Of a stretch of DNA of 64,000 nt, positions 34,854 to 44,289 are shown one piece after another. Source of the stretch: Gelidibacter sediminis. GTDB lineage: Bacteria > Bacteroidota > Bacteroidia > Flavobacteriales > Flavobacteriaceae. Under the pieces are notes generated by a model, which saw nothing but the letters and a program-made list of their open reading frames with translations, did not search any database and was not told where the DNA came from. The stretch's first letter is position 1. Every line of letters begins with the position of its first letter. The stretch covers positions 990,610-1,054,609 of the forward strand of contig NZ_SOBW01000008.1 of assembly GCF_004364975.1 (NCBI RefSeq), written 5' to 3'. The translations under genes were made by a program, and so were the position numbers.

Positions 34854-36959
34854 TTAGTTCTTCTTTTTGGAAGATTTTGTAGTTGATTTAACTTTGGCCG
34901 GTTTTACTGAAGATTGAGCGGGTTTGCTTTTTGCTTTTTCCTTTTTAGATTCTGATGATGGCTTCAGCTCTATAACTGGCTCCTTAGTTTTATTAAGGGC
35001 CTTGGGTTTAGACTTAGATTGCCCCTTGATACTTGCGGAACCTAGGCCTCCTTGTTTGTACTTAAACACAACCATTCCCAATGGTGGTATGCTAATTATA
35101 GCTGAAAAATTGCGATTGTGCATTTCGGCCTTTTTAGTGGTGATCAAATTATTATTAAAGTCGCCCGTACCATTATATATTGTAGCATCGCTATTAAAAA
35201 TCTCTTTCAATCTTCCTTTTGCCGGTACTCCAATACTATATGTAACCATTGGTGTTGGTGTCATGTTACAGGCTATTATTAGTTGCTCTTCTTCTGTATT
35301 GCCCTTCCTGATATAGACTAAAACCGAATTTTTGTGATCATCGTAAGCAATCCACTCAAAACCTTCACCTGAAAATTGCTTCTCATAAAGTGCAGGCTCC
35401 GATTGATACAAGCCATTTAAATCTATGATTAAACGCTGGATGCCCTGATGGGATTCAGAGTCTAACAAATGCCAATCCAACCCTTGGCTAAAATTCCATT
35501 CATTTTGCTGACCAAACTCGCAGCCCATAAACAATAATTTACCTCCTGGATGGGTAAACATATAACTGTATAACAACCTTAAATTCGCAAAACGCTGCCA
35601 CTCATCGCCAGGCATCCGACCTAGAATAGATTTCTTCCCGTACACCACTTCATCATGGCTTAATGGCAACATAAAGTTTTCTGAAAAGGCATAAGTTATT
35701 GAAAAGGTCAAATCATTTTGGTGGTATTGGCGGTAAATTGGAGGTTTACTGAAATAATCGAGCGTATCGTGCATCCAGCCCATCATCCACTTCATGCCAA
35801 AACCAAGTCCCCCAGAAAAGGTAGGCCTTGATACCATTGGGAAGGCTGTCGATTCTTCAGCAATATTCTGAACGTCTGGATAATTGGCGTATACGGCTTC
35901 ATTCATTTCTTTTATAAAAGCTATGGCGTCTAAATTCTCCCGTCCGCCGTGAATGTTTGGTTCCCATTCGCCATCTTTTCTAGAATAATCCAAAAACAGC
36001 ATGGAAGCTACGGCGTCTACGCGCAACCCATCAGCATGATATTGGTCTAACCAAAATAAGGCATTACTGATTAAAAATGATTTAACTTCATTACGACCAT
36101 AGTTGAATATTAAACTCTTCCAATCATGATGGTAACCTTTGCGCCTATCAGGATGCTCGTATAAACAGGAGCCATCAAAATATCCCAATCCGTGGGCATC
36201 TTCAGGAAAATGTGAAGGCACCCAATCCAATAGAACTCCAATATCATTTTTATGCAGCGTATCTACTAAATATTTAAATTCTTCAGGATATCCAAAACGC
36301 GTTGTGGGGACAAAATAGCCTGTAATTTGATAGCCCCAACTTGGATCATACGGAAATTCCATGATGGGCATCAACTCTACATGGGTAAATTTCATTTTTT
36401 TGACGTAGGCTACCAAATCCTCTGCCAATTCAACATAAGACAGAAACCGATCTTCAGTAGCATGGCGCTTCCAAGACCCTAAATGTACTTCATATACGGA
36501 ATGTGGAGCCTCTAACGCATTATTTTTCTTGCGTTTGGCCATCCAATTCTTATCCTTCCAAGCATAAGCATCTTCCCATACAATTGACGCTGTTTTTGGA
36601 GGGTGTTCAGCTCTCCGTGCATAAGGATCTGCTTTTTCAGTTTTTATGTTGTTGTGATGACTCGTAATTTTGTATTTATAGATAGCGCCCTGTCCAACAT
36701 GAGGAATAAAGCCCTCCCAAACACCACTCTTGTCCCAGCGCACATTCAGAACATTCTCATCTTCATTCCAATGATTAAAATCGCCCACCACAGAAACCTT
36801 TTTGGCACTTGGTGCCCATACTGCAAAATAGGTGCCCTTAACACCCTCGTGTTCCATTATGTGGGATCCAAACTTTTCATAAAGCCTAAAATGTTTTCCA
36901 GCTAAGAACAGATTGATATCAAAATCAGTAAAACGGCTACAAGGCTTAACTTCTGGCAT
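34854..36959 (-). CDS. glgB: 1,4-alpha-glucan branching enzyme with lysine-rich tail
   Basis: The 701-residue GH13 enzyme introduces alpha-1,6 branches in glycogen. It has an N-terminal CBM48-like domain (about 25-115, YFAVWAPSAKKVSVVGDFN), the catalytic barrel with nucleophile in DGLRVDAVASML and acid in IAEESTAFP plus LPLSHDEVVYGK, and a C-terminal beta domain ending IPPLGMVVFKYKQ at about 636. A 65-residue tail rich in Lys, Ser and Pro follows (637-701), which standard branching enzymes lack. No other glg gene is in the window. Confidence 0.93.
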   Translation of the reverse strand: MPEVKPCSRFTDFDINLFLAGKHFRLYEKFGSHIMEHEGVKGTYFAVWAPSAKKVSVVGDFNHWNEDENVLNVRWDKSGVWEGFIPHVGQGAIYKYKITSHHNNIKTEKADPYARRAEHPPKTASIVWEDAYAWKDKNWMAKRKKNNALEAPHSVYEVHLGSWKRHATEDRFLSYVELAEDLVAYVKKMKFTHVELMPIMEFPYDPSWGYQITGYFVPTTRFGYPEEFKYLVDTLHKNDIGVLLDWVPSHFPEDAHGLGYFDGSCLYEHPDRRKGYHHDWKSLIFNYGRNEVKSFLISNALFWLDQYHADGLRVDAVASMLFLDYSRKDGEWEPNIHGGRENLDAIAFIKEMNEAVYANYPDVQNIAEESTAFPMVSRPTFSGGLGFGMKWMMGWMHDTLDYFSKPPIYRQYHQNDLTFSITYAFSENFMLPLSHDEVVYGKKSILGRMPGDEWQRFANLRLLYSYMFTHPGGKLLFMGCEFGQQNEWNFSQGLDWHLLDSESHQGIQRLIIDLNGLYQSEPALYEKQFSGEGFEWIAYDDHKNSVLVYIRKGNTEEEQLIIACNMTPTPMVTYSIGVPAKGRLKEIFNSDATIYNGTGDFNNNLITTKKAEMHNRNFSAIISIPPLGMVVFKYKQGGLGSASIKGQSKSKPKALNKTKEPVIELKPSSESKKEKAKSKPAQSSVKPAKVKSTTKSSKKKN

Positions 36960-37140
36960 AAATAAAGTTTAAAAAGATTAAGTGTGTTAAGATATACTAA
37001 ATTAAAAACCTAAAGTAATAAAATTACGTACAAATGTTATGGTAACATCACTATTAAATCAATGTGATAGACTTAATGGGGTATCAAGAAAGTAAAAAGA
37101 ATTACTTTCGACTTAACATTAACATTATAATTCAATTAAA

Positions 37141-37632
37141 ATGAAAACACTACCGTTATTACTCATATTAAGCATCTTTTTCAGTTGCAACAGTTCTGCG
37201 CAAAAGAAAGAAACGAAGACAGAGCATTCACCCTCTTTTAAAATTACTAAGACAGATGCGGAGTGGAAAGCGCAATTAACTGCCGATCAATATTACGTTT
37301 TAAGGAAAGCGGGTACTGAACGTGCATTTAGCAGTCCGTTAAATAACAACCATGCCAAAGGCACTTATGTTTGTGCAGCCTGTAAAACACCGCTTTTTAA
37401 AAGTGAACATAAATTTGATTCTGGCACTGGATGGCCCAGTTTTGACCGGGTGATAGAAGGAAATGTGGCTTTTTCTACAGATACCAAAATTGGATATGTA
37501 CGTACTGAAGAGCATTGTGCCACGTGTGGCGGACATTTAGGTCATGTTTTTGATGATGGACCAAGAGCTACAACAGGAAAACGTCATTGTATTAATGGTG
37601 ATGCTTTAGAATTTGTCCCTACAAGCAAATAA
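37141..37632 (+). CDS. msrB: Peptide-methionine (R)-S-oxide reductase, lipoprotein form (MsrB)
   Basis: The 163-residue protein has a lipoprotein signal (IFFSC, cysteine 16), placing it outside the cytoplasm, and a complete MsrB domain. Zinc CxxC pairs are CAAC and CATC, the core is FDSGTGWPSFDRVI, and the catalytic cysteine is in RHCIN at residue 150. It reduces R-methionine sulfoxide in oxidised proteins; in the envelope it would need an electron donor not seen here. The gene stands alone. The ATG at 37141 is clear. Confidence 0.93.
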   Translation: MKTLPLLLILSIFFSCNSSAQKKETKTEHSPSFKITKTDAEWKAQLTADQYYVLRKAGTERAFSSPLNNNHAKGTYVCAACKTPLFKSEHKFDSGTGWPSFDRVIEGNVAFSTDTKIGYVRTEEHCATCGGHLGHVFDDGPRATTGKRHCINGDALEFVPTSK

Positions 37633-37749
37633 ACTCCCATCAGAAAATTCTTAATTCCGTGAGAGTCATTGATTCTATGGCGTTTTTGGAATTTCTACTT
37701 TTTTTGCTATTTATCTTTTGAATTTATATTTCTTAGTTAATTTTAAATT

Positions 37750-38304
37750 ATGGAAACCACCTTCATACCTGGCATTATAAAGCAATTTATATATTATAAA
37801 ACTGTAGGCGATAAAACCATTGCCCAGTTGTCTTTTGAGGAAATGAATTACCAACCCAATGAAGCTTCCAATAGCATTTCAGTAATTGTAAAGCATATGG
37901 TAGGCAATATGTTGAGCAGATGGACTTATTTTTTAACTGAAGATGGTGAAAAGGAATGGCGCCAGAGAGATCAAGAATTTGAGGCAACTTTTACTACTAA
38001 AGAAGAACTTCAGGAAGCTTGGAACCAAGGCTGGACCTGTTTGTTTAACGCCATTTCACCACTTACCGGAGAGGATATGGACAAGATAGTATATATTAGA
38101 AACGAAGGGCACACTGTTGCGGAAGCAATTTTCAGACAATTGGGACATTACCCCTATCATATTGGTCAAATGGCCTATATCGGCAAATTATTAAAAGCTG
38201 ACGAATGGGCTAATTTATCCATACCTAAGAATCAATCGGCACCCTACAATACGTATAAATTTGATATAGAAAAAGGTAAGCGACATTTTACTGATCATTT
38301 ATAA
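37750..38304 (+). CDS. DUF1572 (DinB-like) protein
   Basis: The 184-residue protein fits the DinB/YfiT-like four-helix metal-binding superfamily, DUF1572 branch. Candidate metal ligands are the histidine in IVKHMVGNMLSRW and the pair in HYPYHIGQMAYIGK. Family members are mostly uncharacterised; some bacillithiol or mycothiol transferases share the fold. The gene lies 117 bp after msrB on the same strand and could be co-transcribed. A second DinB-like protein is encoded at 60063-60587 but belongs to a different branch. Confidence 0.82.
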   Translation: METTFIPGIIKQFIYYKTVGDKTIAQLSFEEMNYQPNEASNSISVIVKHMVGNMLSRWTYFLTEDGEKEWRQRDQEFEATFTTKEELQEAWNQGWTCLFNAISPLTGEDMDKIVYIRNEGHTVAEAIFRQLGHYPYHIGQMAYIGKLLKADEWANLSIPKNQSAPYNTYKFDIEKGKRHFTDHL

Positions 38305-38523
38305 ATGGAATACACTCAGTAAAATTTCGTTTGTTGCTATGGTCTATCCTTAACATATAGCCATTTAAATCAGAAATTACACCTGCTGTAACTTCACGAT
38401 TAGTCACAAATAACAATTACAAACAATTCTTAATAACTATTCCCATTTTAGGAAATGGTAATTTGCAATTTGAAATTTACTTTTTGTAACTTCGTAGCTT
38501 CTAATCACGATTAAAAAATACTC

Positions 38524-39900
38524 ATGAGTAAATACGATATCATTGTTCTTGGAAGTGGTCCTGGTGGCTACGTAACTGCTATTAGAGCATCACAATTAGG
38601 ATTCAAAACTGCTGTTATTGAAAAAGAAAGTCTTGGCGGCGTTTGTTTAAATTGGGGCTGTATCCCAACAAAAGCCTTATTAAAATCAGCACAAGTTTTT
38701 GAATATCTTAAACATGCTGAAGACTATGGGCTTTCTGTAAAAGATGCTGACAAAGACTTTGATGCGATTGTAAAGCGTAGTCGCGGTGTTGCAGATGGTA
38801 TGAGCAAAGGTGTTCAGTTTTTGATGAAGAAAAACAAAATTGACGTTATTGAAGGTTTTGGAAAACTTAAAACTGGAAAGAAGGTTGAAGTTGAAGGTAA
38901 AGAATACAGTGCTGACCACATCATCATTGCAACTGGTGCGCGGTCTAGAGAATTACCTAGTTTAAAACAAGACGGTAAAAAAGTGATTGGCTATAGAGAA
39001 GCCATGACTTTAAAAGAGCAACCTAAAAAGATGATTGTTGTAGGTTCTGGTGCTATTGGTGTAGAGTTTGCTTATTTCTACAACTCTATGGGCACTGATG
39101 TGACTATTGTTGAATTCTTACCAAACGTTGTTCCTGTTGAAGATGAGGATGTTTCTAAACAATTGGAAAAATCATTCAAGAAAAGTGGGATTAAAATCAT
39201 GACCTCCTCGGAAGTCACTAAAGTTGACACCTCTGGAGAAGGCGTTGTGGCAACTGTAAAAACCGCAAAGGGAGAAGAAACTCTTGAAGCAGATATCATA
39301 CTTTCAGCTATTGGAATTAAATCTAACATAGAAAATATAGGCTTGGAAGATGTTGGTATTGCTGTAGATAGAGATAAAATCTTAGTCAATAATTATTACC
39401 AAACCAATATTCCTGGATACTATGCTATTGGAGATGTAACTCCTGGTCAAGCGTTAGCGCACGTTGCTTCCGCAGAAGGCATCTTATGTGTGGAAAAAAT
39501 TGCAGGTCAACATGTAGAAGCTTTAGATTACGGCAACATTCCTGGATGTACGTATGCATCACCAGAAATTGCAAGTGTTGGAATGACTGAAAAACAGGCC
39601 CTAGAAAAAGGTTTCGATATTAAAGTTGGTAAATTCCCTTTCTCAGCCTCAGGTAAAGCTAGTGCTTCTGGCGCAAAAGATGGATTTGTAAAGGTTATTT
39701 TTGATGCCAAATATGGCGAATGGTTAGGCTGCCACATGATTGGTGCTGGTGTAACAGATATGATTGCAGAAGCTGTTTTAGGACGTAAATTGGAAACTAC
39801 AGGACATGAGGTCTTAAAAGCAGTACATCCACACCCTACAATGAGTGAAGCGGTTATGGAAGCTGTTGCAGCCGCATACGGTGAAGTAATTCATTTATAA
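38524..39900 (+). CDS. lpdA: Dihydrolipoyl dehydrogenase
   Basis: The 458-residue FAD enzyme re-oxidises dihydrolipoamide of 2-oxoacid dehydrogenase or glycine cleavage complexes. It shows the FAD motif VLGSGPGGYVTAIRA (9-23), the redox disulfide GGVCLNWGCIPTKALLKSA (near 40-58), the NAD motif VVGSGAIGVEFAYFY (about 172-186), AIGDVTPGQALAHVA, and the C-terminal HPHPTMSEAVMEA carrying the catalytic histidine. The length is normal. It is a single gene ending in a strong palindromic terminator; the complex it serves is encoded elsewhere. Confidence 0.96.
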   Translation: MSKYDIIVLGSGPGGYVTAIRASQLGFKTAVIEKESLGGVCLNWGCIPTKALLKSAQVFEYLKHAEDYGLSVKDADKDFDAIVKRSRGVADGMSKGVQFLMKKNKIDVIEGFGKLKTGKKVEVEGKEYSADHIIIATGARSRELPSLKQDGKKVIGYREAMTLKEQPKKMIVVGSGAIGVEFAYFYNSMGTDVTIVEFLPNVVPVEDEDVSKQLEKSFKKSGIKIMTSSEVTKVDTSGEGVVATVKTAKGEETLEADIILSAIGIKSNIENIGLEDVGIAVDRDKILVNNYYQTNIPGYYAIGDVTPGQALAHVASAEGILCVEKIAGQHVEALDYGNIPGCTYASPEIASVGMTEKQALEKGFDIKVGKFPFSASGKASASGAKDGFVKVIFDAKYGEWLGCHMIGAGVTDMIAEAVLGRKLETTGHEVLKAVHPHPTMSEAVMEAVAAAYGEVIHL

Positions 39901-39909
39901 GCTAGGAAA

Positions 39910-39942
39910 TTGTTGATTGACGACTGTCGATTGTTGATTGAC
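39910..39942 (+). repeat. Short direct repeat after lpdA
   Basis: The 12-mer TTGTTGATTGAC occurs at 39910-39921 and again at 39931-39942, a 21-bp period. The related 12-mer GATTGTTGATTG recurs after rlmD at 58680-58691. Confidence 0.7.
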
Positions 39943-39964
39943 TAATGATAATTACATAAATATA

Positions 39965-39998
39965 CAAAGCGATTCAAAATTTTGAATCGCTTTTTTTT
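39965..39998 (+). terminator. Terminator of lpdA (perfect palindrome)
   Basis: AAAGCGATTCAAAA (39966-39979) and its exact reverse complement (39980-39993) abut, followed by more T. It can also act for the minus-strand barrel gene ending at 40021. Confidence 0.88.
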
Positions 39999-40020
39999 GA
40001 GTTGAAATCTTAGAAATAAC

Positions 40021-40506
40021 TTAAAGTTGAAGTCCCATTCCGAAAAATAGGCCGTTTGGCGCTAATTCGTCGAGACCTAAGGCGAATTTTACATGAACAT
40101 CTAAAGCTTTTGTGATGGCGTAGCTTGAGCTAATATCAGCCCCAATTCTAATCTTACTGGTAAAAAAATCGAAGAAGTAGTTGATACTGGGTCCTGCCAG
40201 TAAATAGAGTTTGTTGGCTACTTCATACTTCGCGTACAACGGAACATTTAAAAAATTAAAATCCCCCACTGAAATATATAATGCTTCAGGCTGTATCGTT
40301 AAGAAATCATCTATAGGGAATGCTATAAATATACCGCCATAGTCCCCTGTTTCGGAGGTGGCGTATGTCCCTAAATTTTGTTGATCAACAGTGAAAAAAG
40401 TTAAATTCAAGCCACCCTTTACGCCTAATCTCGTGTCCATATTTTGGGCATTTCCAAGGCTCGTAAAAGTTACAAAAAGTATGATTATAACGTATCTCAT
40501 TTTCAC
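40021..40506 (-). CDS. Small outer-membrane beta-barrel protein
   Basis: The 161-residue protein has a signal peptide (cleavage after GNAQ, residue 21), the opening LGVKGGLNLTFF typical of PorT-like barrels and a C-terminus ending FFGMGLQL. It starts directly after the aroQ stop (adjacent bases), so the two are co-transcribed although their functions appear unrelated. It resembles the product at 41031-41669 (VKGGVNFSTITGDD) and probably arose from the same family. The function is unknown. Confidence 0.75.
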   Translation of the reverse strand: MKMRYVIIILFVTFTSLGNAQNMDTRLGVKGGLNLTFFTVDQQNLGTYATSETGDYGGIFIAFPIDDFLTIQPEALYISVGDFNFLNVPLYAKYEVANKLYLLAGPSINYFFDFFTSKIRIGADISSSYAITKALDVHVKFALGLDELAPNGLFFGMGLQL

Positions 40507-40929
40507 TTAATCATTTAAGAAACTTTGTATGGCCAATTCATAACTTTGCAATCCAAAACCAAGAATCACCCCTTTGGCGTTTGGCGCTATATAAGATTGG
40601 TGCCTGAATTCTTCTCTAGCATAAGTGTTGGAGATATGTACTTCAACAACAGGCGTTTTAACAGCTTTTACAGCATCACCAATACCTACGGAGGTATGTG
40701 TGTATGCGGCGGCGTTCAGAATAATCCCATCAAAACTAAAGCCAACCTCCTGAATTTTAGAAATCAGTTCGCCCTCTATATTCGATTGAAAATGGAAAAT
40801 TTCAACAGTAGGATATTTTTCTTTTACGGTATCTAAAAATTCATTTAGAGAAAGGCTGCCATAAATATCCGGCTCACGAGTGCCTAAAAGATTTAGATTT
40901 GGGCCATTAATAATCATCAATTTTTTCAT
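40507..40929 (-). CDS. aroQ: Type II 3-dehydroquinate dehydratase
   Basis: The 140-residue enzyme catalyses the third step of the shikimate pathway. Motifs seen are INGPNLNLLGTREPDIYG (residues 7-24, with the catalytic tyrosine), SNIEGELISKI, ILNAAAYTHTSVGIGDAV and VEVHISNTYAREEFRH, all characteristic of the small dodecameric type II enzyme. The length is normal. It is followed at once by a barrel gene. xerD lies a kilobase away on the other strand, a neighbourhood I regard as common in Flavobacteriaceae. Confidence 0.96.
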   Translation of the reverse strand: MKKLMIINGPNLNLLGTREPDIYGSLSLNEFLDTVKEKYPTVEIFHFQSNIEGELISKIQEVGFSFDGIILNAAAYTHTSVGIGDAVKAVKTPVVEVHISNTYAREEFRHQSYIAPNAKGVILGFGLQSYELAIQSFLND

Positions 40930-40965
40930 AAGCTAAAAGTATTAAATTTTAGGCATATAAAACGC

Positions 40966-40994
40966 ATAAAAAAAGGAGCCCGTGGGCTCCTTCA
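40966..40994 (-). terminator. Terminator of the barrel gene at 41031-41669
   Basis: AAGGAGCCC (40973-40981) pairs with GGGCTCCTT (40984-40992). The minus strand continues with at least five T. Confidence 0.85.
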
Positions 40995-41030
40995 AGATAT
41001 TTGATATGTAAGTATTGGTATTACGGTTTC

Positions 41031-41669
41031 TTAGAATGAAAAGGCTACCCCAAACTGCCATACGGAATTTTTTGCGTCTGTATTTTCAAACATGGTATTG
41101 TCCTTATAAATGTTGGTCAAACCGTGCGTGTATCTTGCAGAAAGAGCAAATCCGTTGTCAAATTTATACCCAGCACCTAAGGCTACATTGGTGTCAAAAC
41201 CTTTAACATGGGAATCGTCAGAATCGATCACGGTATCTCCTCCTCCTTCGCCTGGAGAATAATCAATTTCCTCACTAACCTTAAATCCAAATTGTGGACC
41301 AGCCTCAGCGTACAAACCTTTAACCAAATAAACCTTTGCCATTAAAGGTACTTGAATGTAATTGAGTTGGTACTCAACATTATCATCTGTATCAAAAGCA
41401 TTATCCTGATCTCTGGTAGCTATCGTAAACCCTTGTCCTGAATACAACACCTCTGGCTGAAAGGAAAATCGTTCAGAAATAGGAATTTCCATAAATAACC
41501 CTAAATTAAAACTTGTTCTAGAGTCTAAATCTCCTATGTCATCTCCTGTAATAGTAGAGAAATTAACACCTCCTTTAACTCCAAATTGAGCTGTTGTATC
41601 ATCGGACTGTGCATTAATAGTTGTAAATCCGAAAATAGTTACTAATGTTGCAAAAAATAAATTTTTCAT
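41031..41669 (-). CDS. Outer-membrane beta-barrel porin-like protein (PorT family type)
   Basis: The 212-residue protein has a signal peptide (cleavage after INAQ, residue 21), the conserved FGVKGGVNFSTITGDD start, eight or so amphipathic strands (IPISERFSFQPEVLYSGQG is one) and a C-terminus VWQFGVAFSF with terminal phenylalanine, as expected for BAM-inserted barrels. An acidic loop (about 140-155, SPGEGGGDTVIDSDDS) is notable and might bind cations. It has its own terminator. The physiological role is unknown. Confidence 0.8.
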   Translation of the reverse strand: MKNLFFATLVTIFGFTTINAQSDDTTAQFGVKGGVNFSTITGDDIGDLDSRTSFNLGLFMEIPISERFSFQPEVLYSGQGFTIATRDQDNAFDTDDNVEYQLNYIQVPLMAKVYLVKGLYAEAGPQFGFKVSEEIDYSPGEGGGDTVIDSDDSHVKGFDTNVALGAGYKFDNGFALSARYTHGLTNIYKDNTMFENTDAKNSVWQFGVAFSF

Positions 41670-41914
41670 AAGTCTGTTTTTTAAAGTTCCAACTCGATAT
41701 ACGTTAAGAAACTACCTACAAGATTTTGCTTTAACACAATTTAACGAACTTTAAGGGCATTTAACACAAAATTTATAATACCACATAAATTTTCAACCTA
41801 CACCAATCATGTTACATAAGTGTTAAATGCAATTTATAAATAGAGATCTGTTAGGATTAGCATAAAAGGTTTATTATTGCGGATATAAGCTTAAGCAAAA
41901 CTAATTGTATTGAT

Positions 41915-42826
41915 ATGAAATGGACAGATACCCTTAATGACTTTCAATTATACTTAAAAATCGAGCGTGGTTTATCTTCTAATTCTATAGCCAATTATAC
42001 GTTTGACATCCAAAAGCTAATCCGGTTTTTAGAACTACATGATATTTCAGTAACCCCTACTTCTATAGATCATTCTACCATTCAACAATTTATCTATGAA
42101 GTTTCAAAAAGTTTAAATGCAAGATCCCAGGCACGAATTATCTCAGGTTTACGGAGTTTTTTTGGATACTTAGTGTTTGAAGATTACATTTCGATTAATC
42201 CATTAGATCATATTGAATCTCCAAAAATTGGACGGAAACTGCCTGATACTTTAAGTTTGGACGACATTAATAATCTGATTGCTGCTGTTGAACTCACTAA
42301 AGAATACAATGGGGTTAGGATAGGCGAACGGGACCGTACCATACTTGAAACCTTGTATAGCTGCGGACTCCGGGTAAGTGAATTGATCAATCTTAAATTA
42401 TCAGATCTCTATTTCGATGAAGGGTTTATAAAAGTTACAGGTAAAGGAGACAAACAGCGCTTTGTCCCTATAGGAAGGTCCACCCAAAAATATATCACAA
42501 TTTACAAAGATGAAGTGCGCACTACAATTAAGGTGAAAAAACAATTTCAAGACACCCTTTTTTTAAATCATCAAGGTAGACAATTGTCTCGTGCAATGAT
42601 TTTTACCATAATTAAGAAACTTGCATCAAAAATTGAGCTTAACAAAACCATTTCCCCACACACCTTCAGACATTCTTTTGCGACACATTTATTGGAAAAT
42701 GGAGCTGATTTAAGAGCCATACAGCTCATGTTAGGGCATGAAAGCATAACCACTACAGAAATTTACATGCATGTAGATAGAAGTCATTTAAAAGAGGTAC
42801 TTTTAAAATATCATCCTAGAAAATAA
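41915..42826 (+). CDS. xerD: Tyrosine recombinase XerD/XerC type
   Basis: The 303-residue site-specific recombinase has an N-terminal SAM-like core-binding domain (about 1-90) and a catalytic domain with the arginine in YSCGLRVSELINL, lysine in VTGKGDKQRFVPI, the HTFRHSFATHLLENGADLR box, and the nucleophile tyrosine in TTTEIYMHVD. Length and motifs match the housekeeping Xer proteins that resolve chromosome dimers at dif. No phage genes, attachment sites or cargo are nearby, so it is not a mobile-element integrase. I did not find a dif-like site in the window. Confidence 0.92.
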   Translation: MKWTDTLNDFQLYLKIERGLSSNSIANYTFDIQKLIRFLELHDISVTPTSIDHSTIQQFIYEVSKSLNARSQARIISGLRSFFGYLVFEDYISINPLDHIESPKIGRKLPDTLSLDDINNLIAAVELTKEYNGVRIGERDRTILETLYSCGLRVSELINLKLSDLYFDEGFIKVTGKGDKQRFVPIGRSTQKYITIYKDEVRTTIKVKKQFQDTLFLNHQGRQLSRAMIFTIIKKLASKIELNKTISPHTFRHSFATHLLENGADLRAIQLMLGHESITTTEIYMHVDRSHLKEVLLKYHPRK

Positions 42827-43111
42827 ACCATTTTATTGTAAAACTTAACTCATTATAGTCGATGTATGCGATGTTTTATATTTTTAGATTGTTGGTAATT
42901 TTATATAATGGTTCCCTCTTAAAGTTACTGCCGTATCCTATGGATACATTTATATGAAATGTTAACTCTATTCAAAATAAATTTTAAATTAACTAAGTTA
43001 TTTCATAACTTGTAGTTAATCCCCCTATAACTAGAGCAATAGCAATTGTTTATAGTGAATTTCTTAAGATTTACAATCTTACCCACTATTAAAACCTAAA
43101 AACGAAATGCT

Positions 43112-44254
43112 ATGACCTCACTTAGATCAGGATTACCATTATATCAATTAAATACAACGTTTGTGGAGAATCTTAAATGGCAATTGGCCTTGGAGTATTC
43201 AGGTATAGGAATGTGGGAGTATGATGCTGCTGCAAAACGCGTGTATTTTTCTGAAGGTTCTAAACAAATTATTGGTGTTAATGATCCCAACTTTGGAGCC
43301 CATATAGATGCATGGAACGAACGCGTCCATCCAGACGATAAAGAAACTTATTATAGTAATTTTCAAGATCATTTAAAAGGCCTGGTGCCGATGTATGAGA
43401 ACGAGCATCGCGTAAGATGTGAAGATGGCTCGTATAAATGGATTCGTGATAGAGGCAAAATTGTTGAATGGGACAGTCATAACAATCCTAAACGGATTAT
43501 TGGTACGCATACTGACATTACCTATCAAAAACAGAATGAGATAAAAATCAATCAATCCCTATTGCTAGCCACTGAACACAACAATAAGCTTAAAAATTTT
43601 GCACACATCGTTACCCATAATTTAAAACAACATGCCGCAAATTTTGAGGGCCTGATGGAGTTATTTGATGATGCAGAATCACGCTCAGAAGAAGAAGAAA
43701 TACTGAGTCATTTAAGAACGCTGTCCTCCTCATTGTCAAAAACAATTTCTAATTTGCACGATATTGTAAATGTTCAAAACAGCAAAAACCTCAAAACAAA
43801 AAAAATATACATTGCTGATGCCATAGACAATATATTAGAGGTGCTTGACATAGTCATAAAAGAAAATAGCGCCACCATTTACAACAATATACCTAGAAAA
43901 TTATTTTTATATTACAACTGTTCTTATTTTGAGAGTATCATTCAAAATTTATTGTCTAACGCCATTAAGTACAAACATCCTGATAGAGATCCGGTGATTT
44001 CCATCGATTTTTATTTCGATAAAAACGAATTTCAACTCACCATATCAGACAATGGTGTAGGTATTGATCTAGACAAATATGGTAAGGACATTTTTGGATT
44101 GTATAAAACATTCCATCATAATGATGACGCTGAGGGTGTAGGGTTATATCTCATTAAAAATCAAATTGAAAGTTATGGAGGCCGCATTAAAGTGGAAAGT
44201 GAAGTAAATGTAGGAACCACATTCACCATCATTGGTAAAAACAAAAAAGTCTAG
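43112..44254 (+). CDS. PAS-domain sensor histidine kinase (orphan, cytosolic)
   Basis: The 380-residue protein has a PAS domain (about 25-140, YSGIGMWEYDAAAKRVYF, with PAC end IIGTHTDITYQK), a dimerisation helix with phosphoacceptor His169 in FAHIVTHNLKQHAANF, and an HATPase domain (NLLSNAIKYKHPDRDP, DNGVGID, GVGLYLIKNQIESYGG, VGTTFTI). There is no membrane helix or signal peptide. No response-regulator gene is adjacent, so its partner is elsewhere. The stop codon lies inside the stem of the downstream terminator. A 285-bp AT-rich stretch precedes it, with no exact promoter box seen. Confidence 0.88.
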   Translation: MTSLRSGLPLYQLNTTFVENLKWQLALEYSGIGMWEYDAAAKRVYFSEGSKQIIGVNDPNFGAHIDAWNERVHPDDKETYYSNFQDHLKGLVPMYENEHRVRCEDGSYKWIRDRGKIVEWDSHNNPKRIIGTHTDITYQKQNEIKINQSLLLATEHNNKLKNFAHIVTHNLKQHAANFEGLMELFDDAESRSEEEEILSHLRTLSSSLSKTISNLHDIVNVQNSKNLKTKKIYIADAIDNILEVLDIVIKENSATIYNNIPRKLFLYYNCSYFESIIQNLLSNAIKYKHPDRDPVISIDFYFDKNEFQLTISDNGVGIDLDKYGKDIFGLYKTFHHNDDAEGVGLYLIKNQIESYGGRIKVESEVNVGTTFTIIGKNKKV

Positions 44255-44272
44255 CATTGGCTAGACTTTTAA
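44243..44272. terminator. Bidirectional terminator overlapping the kinase stop codon
   Basis: AAAAGTCTAGC (44245-44255) and GCTAGACTTTT (44260-44270) form a perfect 11-bp stem. The TAG stop at 44252-44254 is part of it. It can serve both the kinase gene and the convergent rny, which ends 20 bp away. Confidence 0.85.
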
Positions 44273-44289
44273 AATATTTAATACCGTTT

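Noticed and set aside
41915-42826. Tyrosine recombinase as evidence of an integrated element
   Set aside because: Sequence and length fit housekeeping Xer, the neighbours are core genes, and no attachment repeats or phage genes are present.
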